This document shows, in pieces, positions 43,127 to 53,740 of a stretch of 64,000 nucleotides of DNA. The notes under the pieces are model-generated. The model was not told where the DNA came from. It worked only from the letters and a program-made list of their open reading frames with translations, and searched no databases. The stretch is from Synaphobranchus kaupii. Its lineage: Eukaryota; Chordata; Actinopteri; Anguilliformes; Synaphobranchidae. The position numbers were made by a program, and so were the translations under genes. Location: positions 82,356,541-82,420,540 of the forward strand of contig CM056376.1 in NCBI GenBank assembly GCA_029718625.1, written 5' to 3'. How positions within the stretch are numbered: position 1 is the first letter of the stretch; the number at the start of each line of letters is the position of its first letter.

Positions 43127-43172
43127 GGACTGTCGTCTAAACACTGCAGTTTCTACCGTAAGCAACGCGCAG
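43127..43172 (+). other. Candidate 5' untranslated first exon, probably of tymp
   Basis: CCGGGACTGTCGTCT...CAACGCGCAG is followed by a strong donor GTAAGAT at 43173. The same sequence and donor recur at 63767-63805. It lies upstream of the tymp start at 47405 on the same strand, so a noncoding first exon is a reasonable reading. No transcript evidence is available here. Confidence 0.4.
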
Positions 43173-43430
43173 GTAAGATTTATTTCTCCTGAATAGCTTT
43201 TTAGTTCGTTTTTTATTCAACTGCTAAATTAGTTAGTGCCATGGCTAAACTTATAGCCAATTAAGTAACTGCAAAGCTGGGAACGTGTAGATAAAGTTAT
43301 GAATAGATAGCAAATGTAGGCTATAGGCTAGTAGATGCAAATTAGCCTATATGAAAAACTAAATAATTCACTCGAGACATGAACAAAATTCATTATTTAT
43401 TTTTGTGATTATGTATTACACATAGGGACA

Positions 43431-43431
<1 letters not shown>

Positions 43432-43461
<30 letters not shown>
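43432..43461. repeat. (CA)n microsatellite
   Basis: About 15 CA units, immediately downstream of the part of the candidate intron shared with the 63.8-kb copy. Confidence 0.95.
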
Positions 43462-43463
<2 letters not shown>

Positions 43464-44409
43464 TGGTGGTTGATAAGCACTACTTTTTTTCTTCAAATGC
43501 AAGTCATAAGAAAGATTTAGTTGTGTTGGCTACACAACAATCTATATGAAAATTACCTCTGCTTTTCACCATTTTCGATACTATATCCTAAAGTACCAAT
43601 ATGGTGTGACAGGCCATATATTCAAGATAAATTCGAAAAAGGGTGTCATTTTAAAAAGACATCATATTGTGATATTCTATCAGTTCTCAAGAAAACATTT
43701 AATGATATAGCCTATGTATTGTTTTTACAAGCACAATGCCAAATGCATCAGCATTGCTCCAATCTCATTATATATTATTAGTATTATTACTACTACTGAT
43801 ATACTACTGTATATCATTATATGATATTATTGTGACTTGTGGTGACACTATTTTAAAACAATTTTAAGAATTTTATTATTTCTCACAAGCAAAACTTTAT
43901 GTCACCAAATGATAGTTCATTTATTACGAAAGGTCTATTGAACAATTTGTATAGACATGATAGATTTGTATTTCAAACAAGAAAAACATCAATTATAACA
44001 GTAAATCAGAATTAAATCAAGATAATCAAAATGAATTACAATCATCAAAAAATATAAATCGGAAGATGCATGCCATGTTGTGATAATATGTTGAACTGTG
44101 TATTGTAATAGGAATACCACCCATTTTAAGAATTGATGTTATTCAGTGCCCCAGGAAGTTCAGTCAACATTGTGAACATTCTGAATAATCGTCTGTCCTC
44201 TCCAATATAAATTGTGAAAACCAAACCAAAAACTGTTGGAAATCATGGGAGCCAAGTACAGTTGACCCTCCTGAAGTGGCTTACCTTGTAGTGGGCCAAT
44301 AGAGATAACCTCGTGTAGCCCCTAATCCTGCAGTCACATTTCCTTCTTTAATATACAGTATCTTTATGTTACATTCTCTACCCCGGGTGGGGCCAAATGA
44401 GATAACTTC

Positions 44410-44812
44410 GTCTAGCCCCTAAATGGATGAGCTTCACAGCCTCGGATCAAATCCAGACAGTGCCAGTGCCGACTATGGCCGGTAGTTCCATAGGGCGACA
44501 TGCAATTGGCGATTGTGTTGCCCAGGGAATGGGAGGTTTCAGTCAGATATGTTTTGCGTGCATCGCTTTCTAACGACCCCTGCTGATCAATGGGGTGCCC
44601 GTAGATTGCAATCAAAGGTGCATATGAAAGGTCTTCCTCCAACTCCGTTCTATGTGAGCTTAGCTATAGTCTGCAGTGTGAAAATAAGCAGCTGGCAACA
44701 CCATGTGTTTCGGAGGAGAACCGTGGATGTCTACACTGTTCCCACAAATTCCAAATTGCGGTGGGAATTGGATATGCTCAGCCACATGTTGGGCACCAAA
44801 TTTTAAAAAAAG
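44410..44812 (+). mobile_element. tRNA-derived SINE, diverged
   Basis: The core GACTATGGCCGG...GCAATTGGCG corresponds to GAGCATGGCCGGC...GCAATTGGCG in the SINE at 11878. The 3' end (GGTGGGAATTGGATATG, then an A-rich stretch) follows the same plan. The copy is older and its ends are imprecise. Confidence 0.6.
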
Positions 44813-45660
44813 AAAAGAGATGCAGTCTGGTTTGGTAGGCCAGTTGAATGCATTCTTCTTTCCGACTTGTTGCATACAGGTAATCTCCACCTCACCACAT
44901 ATTTTCATGATATGGTTTGTCAACATACTTTACAATAAGGAACTTTCCCTCAGTGTATTTATTTCTCATCTTCATTGGAACTAAGGTCAGGTTCACTGTT
45001 GGCGGCATCTTTTGAAAGGGCATTGGAAAGCTCATTGGGAGGGACACTGTTGCTTCGCTTGTGATTCTCACAGGGAGGGAGATATCGTTGTCTTCAATCC
45101 ACTTTACTATGTTCTCAGACCTGTTGTAAATAATCATAAATCTCAAGGTGTCTGAAGATCACCACCACCAGGTGCACCTTTTCCATGCGATCTTTCAGGG
45201 AAATTTCAGGTAACCCTTTTGAATCTCCAAGTGTAGGGAATATCGTAGAGGGAAGTCTCCTTCTTCAACCCCGCCCCACTCATGGTACCAGACTTAGCTT
45301 GTTTATTGCATTTTTGAGTAAAATGTGTCACACCACAAGACACAAGAAAAGGGTACTGAACTTGGAATATCTAAAAGTGCTATTTATTGAAAAACCTACA
45401 AGGCAAACTTGTGTACTCCAGAGATGTCGTCTGTTCTTCCTAGATGAGTCAGGACCCTTTCTCCACAAGACTCTGAAAATAATTGCCCTTTTAAAAGTTA
45501 CAGTATCATGTAACACCATATGATTTTAATTTCTATGAAAACTTTTTTTAAGATACCTTGAAGAGGGGGCAATGTACTTGCCGATGACGGCTCTGGGGAT
45601 GAAGCATGTGCTGCTGAAATAATAAATCTGAAAAGTCCTTAATGTAAACTATATGTGACT
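44813..45660 (-). other. Coding-like remnant of unknown identity
   Basis: Minus-strand pieces have protein-like composition. Near 45555-45618 a segment reading AHASSPEPSSASTLPPLQ is bounded by CAG and GGTATCT splice-like signals. Near 45130-45235 a frame reads LPEISLKDRMEKVHLVVV then IFRHLEIYDYLQQ before a stop. Near 44960-45090 a frame reads PPNELSNALSKD then AANSEPDLSSNEDEK and stops. I do not recognise the family; stops between pieces suggest a pseudogene or transposon remnant. Confidence 0.3.
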
Positions 45661-46794
45661 ATATAAAAATTGTAGATTTATCTAAAATAACAGGCAATAT
45701 TCCTCATAAAATTGCAGGTATGGGTAATAGAAAATAAAATAATAATAATGCCCACTTACAGTTTTGAGAGGGGTAGCCTTATATCTCTTAGTCTGTGGTG
45801 GGAGGAAAAAATGGTATTTGCAAAAATTTAATTGCATTAAGGCTAATATCTTATTGGCATGCATAGCTTTCCTGTTCTACTTATCCTGCAATGTGCCTTT
45901 AGCAAGGCTATGGGAAGAACTCTGTGACAGCTCTGTCATCATGTGAAATGGAAAAATTTCAACATGTTTTCCATGTTTTAAGTAAAACACCAAGTCTGAG
46001 CTAAGGAGTGTAAGGAATGAGTTACCGTGCAATCAGTGAGCCAAAGCGTTGTTCATCATTAAAAGGGAGAGAATATAGTGAGATATTAGAGGTTGTCAGT
46101 ATCAAAATAAAAAATGATGCCAGCGTGTCCTATAAGATGGTAGAAAAAAACAACTCGCTGTTGTTGAGGGTTAATTCCATTTAAAGGCTTGATTAATAGA
46201 CCGAAAGTTAATTGAGTAGGCTTATCCAAATTTATCTTCCTGTCACATTGGCTGCTGGGCACGTCAATGTTTTCTATTTTTCATTTCAAATTTCTCACTG
46301 TATTTCAACTTGTTATGGTAAATGTAAACCTAATGATATAGCCTACCATTCGTTAGCTAGGTAGCTTAATGTTAAGCTGTTTGGCCTGGGTTTTTACACA
46401 GCTGTGCTGATTCTATATAGCTAGCCTACACTTTACGTTGATCTTACTTCTATCAATTGATATTTGTTTATTCTAGCTACTAGAGCCTAATTATACAAAA
46501 ATTATATAAAAAGTCTTAAACTCAATGCTAATTTTTTTAAATGTAGCCTACTTCATTATATGAAAATGGCTGAACAGATCTTTCCCATATTTTTTTTATG
46601 GCGATATATTGCTGAGATCAGTTTGTCTGCAAGTGGCTTGGTAATTGGTGCTAAAACAACTTAGAAATTTGGGTTACTTTTAACATGTAAGTTGCAACTT
46701 AAACCAAAGTTAGTTAACTTAGTCAACTAATACAGTTAAATGCAAAAGTAATCTGATGGTGACACATTTTTTGTTGTTCTGGCTCTATATTCTA

Positions 46795-47243
46795 GCACAT
46801 TGGATTTGAAATAAAACAATAAATACAAGGTTAAAGTGTCGACTGTCAGCTTTAATCTGAGGGTATTTACATCCATATTGAATGATACATGTAGGAATTA
46901 CAGCCCTTTTTTATACATAGTCCCCCCATTTTAGGGGAGCAAAAATAATGGGACAACTGGCTGCTAAGCGGTTTCTTGTCCAGCTGTGTCGTTACCTCAT
47001 TAGTTTGTGCACAAGACAGCAAAAGGTCTAGAGATGATTCTAGGTGATGAATCTTACCATTAATACATTAATATTAACGTATGTGCAACCATGTAATAAA
47101 TATGAAAACTTTTATTTCAGATTAAATTTGTACTGTGTATGAAAAGGGCTGTAATTCCTACATGTATCACCTGATATGAATGTAATGCCCTCAAATTAAA
47201 GTTGACAGTCTGCACTTTAACCTCATATTCAAATCCAATGTGC
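46795..47243. mobile_element. MITE with about 115-bp inverted arms
   Basis: The left arm (GCACATTGGATTTGAA, GGTTAAAGTG, ATACATGTAGGAATTACAG) is repeated inverted at the right (CTGTAATTCCTACATGTAT, CACTTTAACC, TTCAAATCCAATGTGC). The inner phrase GGGGAGCAAAAATAATGGG resembles Tc1/mariner-type fish elements. It lies just upstream of the first tymp coding exon. Confidence 0.8.
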
Positions 47244-47404
47244 AGGAGTACATGTGTATATTTGTATATGTATAGCAGCTACCATCAGAAGTGCATATAA
47301 GGGAGCCAGAAGGCAGAGTATTTTACAGAGTTTTGTACTGTATGCATGTTCATGAGATCTGTCACTGGCAGGTCTGGATTCTGACAAGTCACCTGATATA
47401 ACGT

Positions 47405-49093
47405 ATGGAGAATACAGTTAGCTTCCCCGAGCTGATCCGGAAAAAGAGGGATGGGGGACAATTCACCCGGGAGGAGATTCGAGCATTTGTGCTGGCTGTC
47501 AAAGACAAGACAATTCAAGAAGGCCAGATAGGTAAGGTACAATTATAATTTTATAATAATGACCCTGCTGAATAATTTGTCCAATTTAATGTGTCCATGA
47601 TAACAAATTTGTTTCTTGCCAAGAATTCCAAAAGAAACCAAGTTACCAGAGTTTATATGATATGTTATTTTATTATTTCAACAAAAAACATGTTATTTTT
47701 ATTTTTTTCAACGTACTAAAATGCTCTAAAGTTACTCACACATACAAAGCACTGTCTGTAATAAAACTAGCAAAATCTAGGCCTGCCAGTCAAAGTATCG
47801 TTATCAAAATGAGCCAAAGTTACAACAAACAATATTATAATAACTTAGTTCACACAAATTAAACAAGCAATGCTACCCAATGTGTCCTAAATTATTTAAT
47901 CTAACTTGGCCCTGTGTTTTTTCATGTTACCATCTGAACAGAATAACCCTAGTTTGTGGCTTTATTGTATGGATGTGTGAAGTTGTATCTGAATTCTGTG
48001 TGGTTAAATGACACACCATCTCACCACCCCAGACACTTTTTTTTATTGCAAAGGCAAAGAAACCGAACAATATTTACTTTTAAAGAGATACTGCAGAGGC
48101 TTTTCTAAGGCCTTTTTTACCGCTACAATTTGAACTGGAACCCGTGAGTGGGTGTGGTCAGTGAAAGGGTGTGTCGATATAAGTCGTAATATTAACGTTA
48201 GCAGTAGTACAAAGCAATTCACATTTGAACTTGAACGAACTAGTTAGCAGTAAGGGTCTCAGTCTCAAAGAGGAAAAAAAACCCGTTGGTCTCTGCTTTT
48301 ATACCACGTGCCCAGCCGAGACCACCCCTAGGATCACCTCAACTCCACCCATTTTTATGTTAAGGATCTTGTGATGTCACGAATCCCCGGAAACTAGCGT
48401 ATTGGTAAGCCTACACAAAAACTCAGATAAAACTATTTTGACTAAACATGAGATTTTCGGACATAAACAGTTGTGTATGATCATAATCTAACCCAAAACA
48501 TCGGTTTTCAACGGGAAAAGTCGGTTTTTGACTGCAGTATCACTTTATCAGTTTAAAAGCTTACTTAAAATAATAAGCCAGTGAAAGTTAGCCGACATGG
48601 TCCGGTACTCGCTAGCACCAAAAGATTTACAGCAGGTAACTTTAAAAATATCCCATTTTAAAGAAAATAAAGTTTTTTTCTGGCTCGCTGTCACTCTCCC
48701 CAGTAACCTATAGCTTCCACAGACCCGTGACAGATCATGACTGTCAGTGAAAAATGTACACGTGCCATTGAAGGTCTGTTGATCCTTGTAGTTAGCTAAT
48801 GTGGGAATATAAAAGTGTCAGCATTTGGAGTAGTCCTCTCGAGCGTGGGGCGGGACTGAGGGCTGGCTGAGAGCTGTGTATGGCCCCCAGGGGCCATGCT
48901 GATGGCGATGTGGCTTAAGGGCATGGTTGCCGAGGAGACGCTGGCACTGACACATGAGATGATGCTGTCCGGAGAGGTGATGAGCTGGCCCAAAGAGTGG
49001 ACAGAGCTTGTGGTGGACAAGCATTCCACAGGTGGGGTGGGAGACAAGGTCAGCATTCCCCTGGCTCCAGCACTAGCACCATGTGGCTGTAAG
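47405..49093 (+). CDS. tymp: Thymidine phosphorylase, 5' part only (two coding exons)
   Basis: Enzyme of pyrimidine nucleoside salvage (thymidine plus phosphate to thymine plus deoxyribose-1-phosphate). Coding exons are 47405-47531 and 48891-49093, 330 nt joined in phase, giving residues 1-110. The start is [20 protein letters not shown]. Exon 2 carries [11 protein letters not shown] and the phosphate-binding signature [13 protein letters not shown] (residues 85-97). It ends CGCK followed by the donor GTGGGT. The remaining 350 or so residues, starting with the usual SGRGLGHTGGT exon, were not found between 49094 and 64000. The gene either continues past the window across a repeat-filled intron or is truncated. 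A candidate first noncoding exon lies at 43127. Confidence 0.9.
47738..47945. mobile_element. Arm of the 28.7-kb foldback family
   Basis: AAGTTACTCAC, CTAGGCCTGCC, ATCAAAATG.GCCAAAGTTACAAC and TAAATTATTTAATCTAACTTGGCCCTGTG follow the order of 28682-28918. It lies within the first tymp coding intron. The sequence just after it (47955-48012) also matches 31230-31290 (ATGGATGTGTGAAGTTGTAT). Confidence 0.7.
48082..48546. mobile_element. MITE with AAAG(A/T)GATACTGCAG ends
   Basis: The inverted termini AAAGAGATACTGCAG and CTGCAGTATCACTTT lie 465 bases apart, with TA directly outside the AAG ends on both sides. The interior is noncoding. It is in the first tymp coding intron. Confidence 0.72.
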
Positions 49094-49452
49094 GTGGGTA
49101 TCACTGCTGGGGCACACTGTTGCTCCTAATGCCAAATAAGAAATTGTACCTGCTCATGGCTAGCTACATTTCTCTTAGAATGACTTCATGCAGCTTCTGG
49201 ATGCAGATGTACAATTTTTTTACACGCAACTAGCTGCATGAAAATAGTCATTGTGCACATATAATGTAATTTCTGTCAGGACAACTCACATATTTAAATG
49301 ACATGTTTAATGAATGAATGAGCTGCATAATTATTTTAGTTTGGCGGTGAATGGATCTGCTTTAGTACTGCTCCAGAGCACGGGCATCTCCCCCCGCTAA
49401 ACAGGAGATGACCAGAAACCCCCAACAGCAGATCATCCAGTACCCAACCTCG
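49094..49452 (+). other. tymp intron sequence
   Basis: Follows the donor at 49094. No exon, terminal repeat or RNA gene was recognised. Confidence 0.5.
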
Positions 49453-49713
49453 CCTGCTGTCTCCTGAGATCAGGAAGACCATATCGATATCCCTTCCACA
49501 AGGAGATAGAACACGGCTGTGATCTTGGATCAGACATTGGCCATACTAACATTATGTGACATAGACTATGTGTACAGCAGAGCACCTGCTGTCTCCTGAA
49601 GATCAGGAAGACCATATCTATATCCCTCCAGCACAGAGACAGAACACGGCTGTGTTCTTGGATCAGACATTGGCCATACTACGCAATGTGACGCCTAAGT
49701 AGGCTATGTGTAG
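49453..49713 (+). repeat. Tandem duplication, unit about 132 bp
   Basis: CCTGCTGTCTCCTGA(A)GATCAGGAAGACCATATC starts at 49453 and again at 49585. Both copies share ACACGGCTGTG and CTTGGATCAGACATTGGCC. Confidence 0.88.
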
Positions 49714-49747
49714 CCTGGCCGCCCTGGCCGCGTGGCTTATACTAACT

Positions 49748-49930
49748 AGTGAGAAAAACATTTCAACCTCACTTAAAGGAAAGCCAGAAATGTTAATTAG
49801 TGCTTGTCCCGGGGGGCATGGAGGAAGAAGCCCTCATTTCGATTCGCTGAGGAGATCCCAACGCAATCTCAACAAGCAGTAATTAACATTTCTGGCTTTC
49901 CTTTAAGTGAGGTTGAAATGTCTGTTCTCA
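49748..49930. repeat. Inverted repeat at the Penelope 5' edge
   Basis: The segment 49757-49799 (CATTTCAACCTCACTTAAAG onward) is the reverse complement of 49880-49922 with no mismatch seen. About 80 bases separate the arms. It duplicates part of the element's own coding region in inverted orientation. Confidence 0.9.
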
Positions 49931-52158
49931 GTAAAGGTCTGTCCTTCTCCCCTACCAACCAATGTGATTTTTTTAAGGTAAAAGTGGACTCTTTTAAGTT
50001 GTTTAGACAATTACATTTAAAACATTTTTTCTGTGCACAGACAAATGTATCTACTGTACCTAGCAACACTGATAATGGCAGTAAAATGAGAGAATACACC
50101 TCATTTAAAGGTAAATCCGTGTTCCTGCCTAGCTCCAACCCTAACCCCACAATAACTACATTCTGTCGCTTGGTGGAAAATGATCTATCTGTTCTGGCGA
50201 ATAAACATATTAGATACAGGAACAATTTAAATTTAGATGAACACAAAGCCTTGAAAGATCTACAGCTTAATTCAAACTTGGTCATTCGCAGCGCCGACAA
50301 AGGCGGAGCAGTAGTTGTTCTAGCGTTTGAACAATACGATAAGGGAATAAAAAAACAACTTTTGAATAAACAATTCTACTCACCTCTTTGCGCCAATCCA
50401 ACAGAGCGCATAAAATGTGAAATTGACACTGCCATAGAAAATGCCTTGTCTACGGGTTGGATCACTAAAAATTAAAGGGATTTCTTAACTACCAAATACC
50501 CCTTATGCCCGATATTGTATGGTCTCCCAAAAATTCACAAGTCTGTATCTGATCCTCCACTGCGCCCTATAGTGTCAGGCAATGATAGCCTTACAGAACC
50601 TCTCTCACAATTTGTTGACTTTTTTATTAAGAAATTGGTTCCTACCCTGCCTTCGTATATAGGTGATACGTCTGATTTACTTAGGGTTATTGAAGGTGTT
50701 CATGTGAATCCAGCTACTATTTTAGCGTCGCTAGATGTACAGAGTTTATACACCAACATTCCCCATAAAGGAGGTCTGGAGGCTCTGTCATACTACCTCT
50801 CCACACGCCCGGAAGACCTATTTACCCCCTTCTAGTTTCCTTATCACCCTTACGGAGATGGCACTCACCATGAACTATTTCCAATACAATGGCTGTTACT
50901 ATTTACAGACTCAGGGTACAGCAATGGGAGCAGCATTTGCACCGAATTATGCCAATCTGTTCATGGGTCACTGGGAAGAGAAATTTATCCATAATTCCAC
51001 TAATCCCTTTCTCTCCAAAATCTCCTTGTGGCGTAGATACATTGACGACATACTGCTCGTGTGGGATGGTACTGTACTCGAATTTGAGGATTTTTTGATG
51101 TATGTGAACGCTAGAGACCCGTCATTTGTCTTTTACAGAGGAACATGACGTGAGATCCATTAACTTTCTAGACCTGACTATTTTTAAAGGTGATGACGGT
51201 AAACTTGAATCTACCCATCTTCCGTAAAACCTTAAGCAGAAATACTCTGTTAAGAGGCAGATAGCAATCACCCCCGTCCACTGATACGCAATATACCGAT
51301 TGGACAGTTCTTGCGCTTAAGACGCAACTGTAGCACGGATGCAGAATTTGAGAGCAACATCTGTCAGATGCGTAGCAGATTTCTTCAAAGAGGCTACAGT
51401 ATTGTTGACGTCACTGCCGCCATTGACCGTGCCCGCCACACTGATAGGAAGTCCCTCCTCTGTAAAAAGCCTAAGCGTGCTACCCTTCCTTGTATTTGCT
51501 TTTCCACTGAGTTCAGTCCGGTCGCTGGAAGAGTTCAAAATATTGTCCGTAAACACTGGCCCATTCTCCAGAGTGACCCTCTTTTAAATAAATTTACTTC
51601 CGAACCTCCGCGAGTGTGCTTTAGAAGGCCACATAACTTAAAAGATAAGGTGGTTCACAGCATGGTGAGTAGTCCGCAGACAAAAACCCTCCTGGCTACC
51701 TACGCCCCCTAGAGGGTTCTATAGATGTGGACACTGTGTCCATTGCTCTAGCTCCAATGACATTAAAGTCTTCTGTCATCCACGTTCGGGCAAGGAATTT
51801 AAAATAACCACTTTTTATTAACTGCAACACTACCTATGTAATCTACATGTTGAAATGTATATGCTCCAAAATCTATATCGGACAGACCAAGAGAGCCCTC
51901 AAACTTAGAATTGCTGAACATAAGACCGCGATCCGGTCCAAGAATATGGACTATGCAATTGCGCGACATTACGCTGAAGCCAATCATGGTTCTGTCTCTT
52001 CTTTAAAATGTTGGAGTATTGAGAGAGTCACTTTATCATCCAGAGGCGGAGATATTATTAAGCAACTGCTCCGCAGGGAGGCGTACTGGATACATACACT
52101 CAATAGTGTGGAACCCAATGGGTTAAATGAGTCGTTGAATCTTTCATGTTTTTTGTAA
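49804..52158 (+). pseudogene. Penelope-like reverse transcriptase plus GIY-YIG endonuclease, frameshifted
   Basis: Four frame blocks. 49804-50475 holds the N-terminal region with SADKGGAVVVLAFEQYDKG. 50476-50835 holds PILYGLPKIHKS, PPLRPIVSGNDSLTEPLSQF and the first catalytic aspartate in ILASLDVQSLYTNIPH. 50840-51148 holds YLQTQGTAMGAAFAPNYANL and RRYIDDILLVWDG with the catalytic IDD. 51311-52158 ends in a GIY-YIG domain: TYVIYMLKC, then KIYIGQTKRALKLRIAEHK. Penelope elements alone pair this RT with this endonuclease. Stop codons at 50473 and 50833 and shifts near 51150-51310 and 51715-51850 disable it. Confidence 0.92.
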
Positions 52159-52396
52159 CTTGTGTACAGGCTTTTTGATTTTCATTGTATATTGTTTTAG
52201 GCCATGTTCACCATAGACAATTATTCAGTTTATTTTACCTATGACATTTGTCGGTCTTCTCTTTACCCTGTTAAAGAAGATATTATGTATGTGGTATTGA
52301 TGACGAGATATATTAGTCCTACACATGCGCACCTTACTTTGTGTAATTGATGGGAGGGTATACCTCCCGGTACATTGTCTGTATTTTCATTTGACT

Positions 52397-52423
52397 CTGA
52401 AGAAGACGTCGTTGACGTCGAAA
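52397..52423 (+). ncRNA. Hammerhead-like motif of the Penelope element
   Basis: CTGAAGA is followed by A, a GACGTC/GACGTC stem closed by GTT, then GAAA. Penelope elements are known to carry hammerhead ribozymes in their terminal regions. The core words fit, but an unpaired A precedes the stem and I could not define stems I and III, so self-cleavage is only a possibility. Confidence 0.45.
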
Positions 52424-52675
52424 CGTCAGTCTTATTAAAATATTTTGTTTTGCTCTGAGCTCTGTGTGCTCTAGTGTTGTGTCGTTCGCGAACGATTCGT
52501 TCAAAAGAACGAATCTTTTGGGTGAACGAACTGAACTGAATCACTTACTGAAAAGATCCGTTCATTTCTCAGTTCAGTTCAGTTCACGAACGGATCTGAT
52601 CAGCAGCGAGCGTGCACCGTGCAGGGAGGGGGAGGGACTGCCGCGAGCGAACGTGATTCGTCCCTTGCGAACCAG

Positions 52676-53462
52676 GGGCCGGTTGCACCAGCTATACGTA
52701 AATTCAAAACGTAGGCTAGTTATAAACGTAAGTGTTTACTAAATTAAGGTTTACACATTACTAAATAAAAATGGGTTGCAGCACACAAACTAGTTTGTAC
52801 GTTGAGCTTAGTAGCTACTAAATATTTACACCTACCCCTAGGTATAAAAAAAATACACAAACTGTAACCGTCTGTTCATCTAATTGGCTACCTCCGCCGT
52901 TTCTTCAGCAAACACTGTAAAAATAGTTGACGCGTGGAAAACGTTCAGTTTCAAAACAAAGTTCTTTATAGTTCAAAAGAGAGGCAAACAGAACAGTCCC
53001 GTAACTTAGGCTAAGTTTCCATATATTTTCAAAGCACATAATGGCTTGTAACATAAATAAATAGGCTTAAACAAACAAATAAGGATATTTTGAATTTTAT
53101 TCGTAAAAAACATAAACATGCACACATTGTAATTCTGTTCAATGTTCTATTTTTTTTCCCATGGAATGCAAAATAAGTAGCCTGTTAAACTCAATGCAAG
53201 TTGATTTCCGTGTTTACATTGTAGCTTATTGATTGATTGGTTATGGATTTGTTATCGTCATGATAAAGCGACAATGTTTACCTTAGTATTGAACTAAGCA
53301 TTACTTAGTTTTTCACTAGCTAAGACATTACTTACGTATTGGTGGTGCAACCGAATTTAGTAAAGCGATAGTTTGAAACTAACTAGTAGCAACTAAGGAC
53401 CTAGTAAATACTTTACGCGCAAACTTAGTCACAAACTTACGTATGACCGGTGCAACCCAGCC
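52676..53462. mobile_element. MITE with GGTTGCACC ends nested in the hAT
   Basis: The left end GGGCCGGTTGCACCAGCTAT and the inverted right end GGCTGGGTTGCACCGGTCAT match imperfectly and continue into TACGTAA. A 3-bp CAG lies on each side, which would fit a PIF/Harbinger-like duplication. Interior noncoding and AT-rich. Confidence 0.68.
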
Positions 53463-53740
53463 CAGTTCTGCTGTGCTGAACGAATCATTCGCATTTGCTT
53501 CTTCCTATTCCATTTCGGACGTATTGTTCTAAGTAGCCTATTGTATAGCCGAAATGAGTACCGTGTTTGCGTGTTGTATACTAGAAAGTTTTTTTTTCTT
53601 TTTTTTTCTCTAATTTGTTTCCTAAATTGTTCGAAATAAAGTTTATATTAAAAAAAAAAATTATTAAAAAAATTCACGGGCGGGCGGGCGGCCGAGCGAG
53701 GCAGCGAGCGTGCAGAGTGGACTGATTCGTTCACTGCGTG

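Larger units (their letters stand above)
42456..44165. repeat. Cluster of shuffled local duplications
   Basis: Three blocks occur twice. Block D (GGCAGTGCGATTCAACATTT) is at 42460-42560 and 42734-42846. Block C (AATCGGAAGATGCATGCC to CCCCAGGAAGTTCAG) is at 42590-42734 and 44010-44162. Block B (ATCATATTGTGATATTCTAT to TTTAAGAATTTTATTATTTC) is at 42848-43090 and 43660-43882. The order is D C D B exon B C. Confidence 0.85.
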
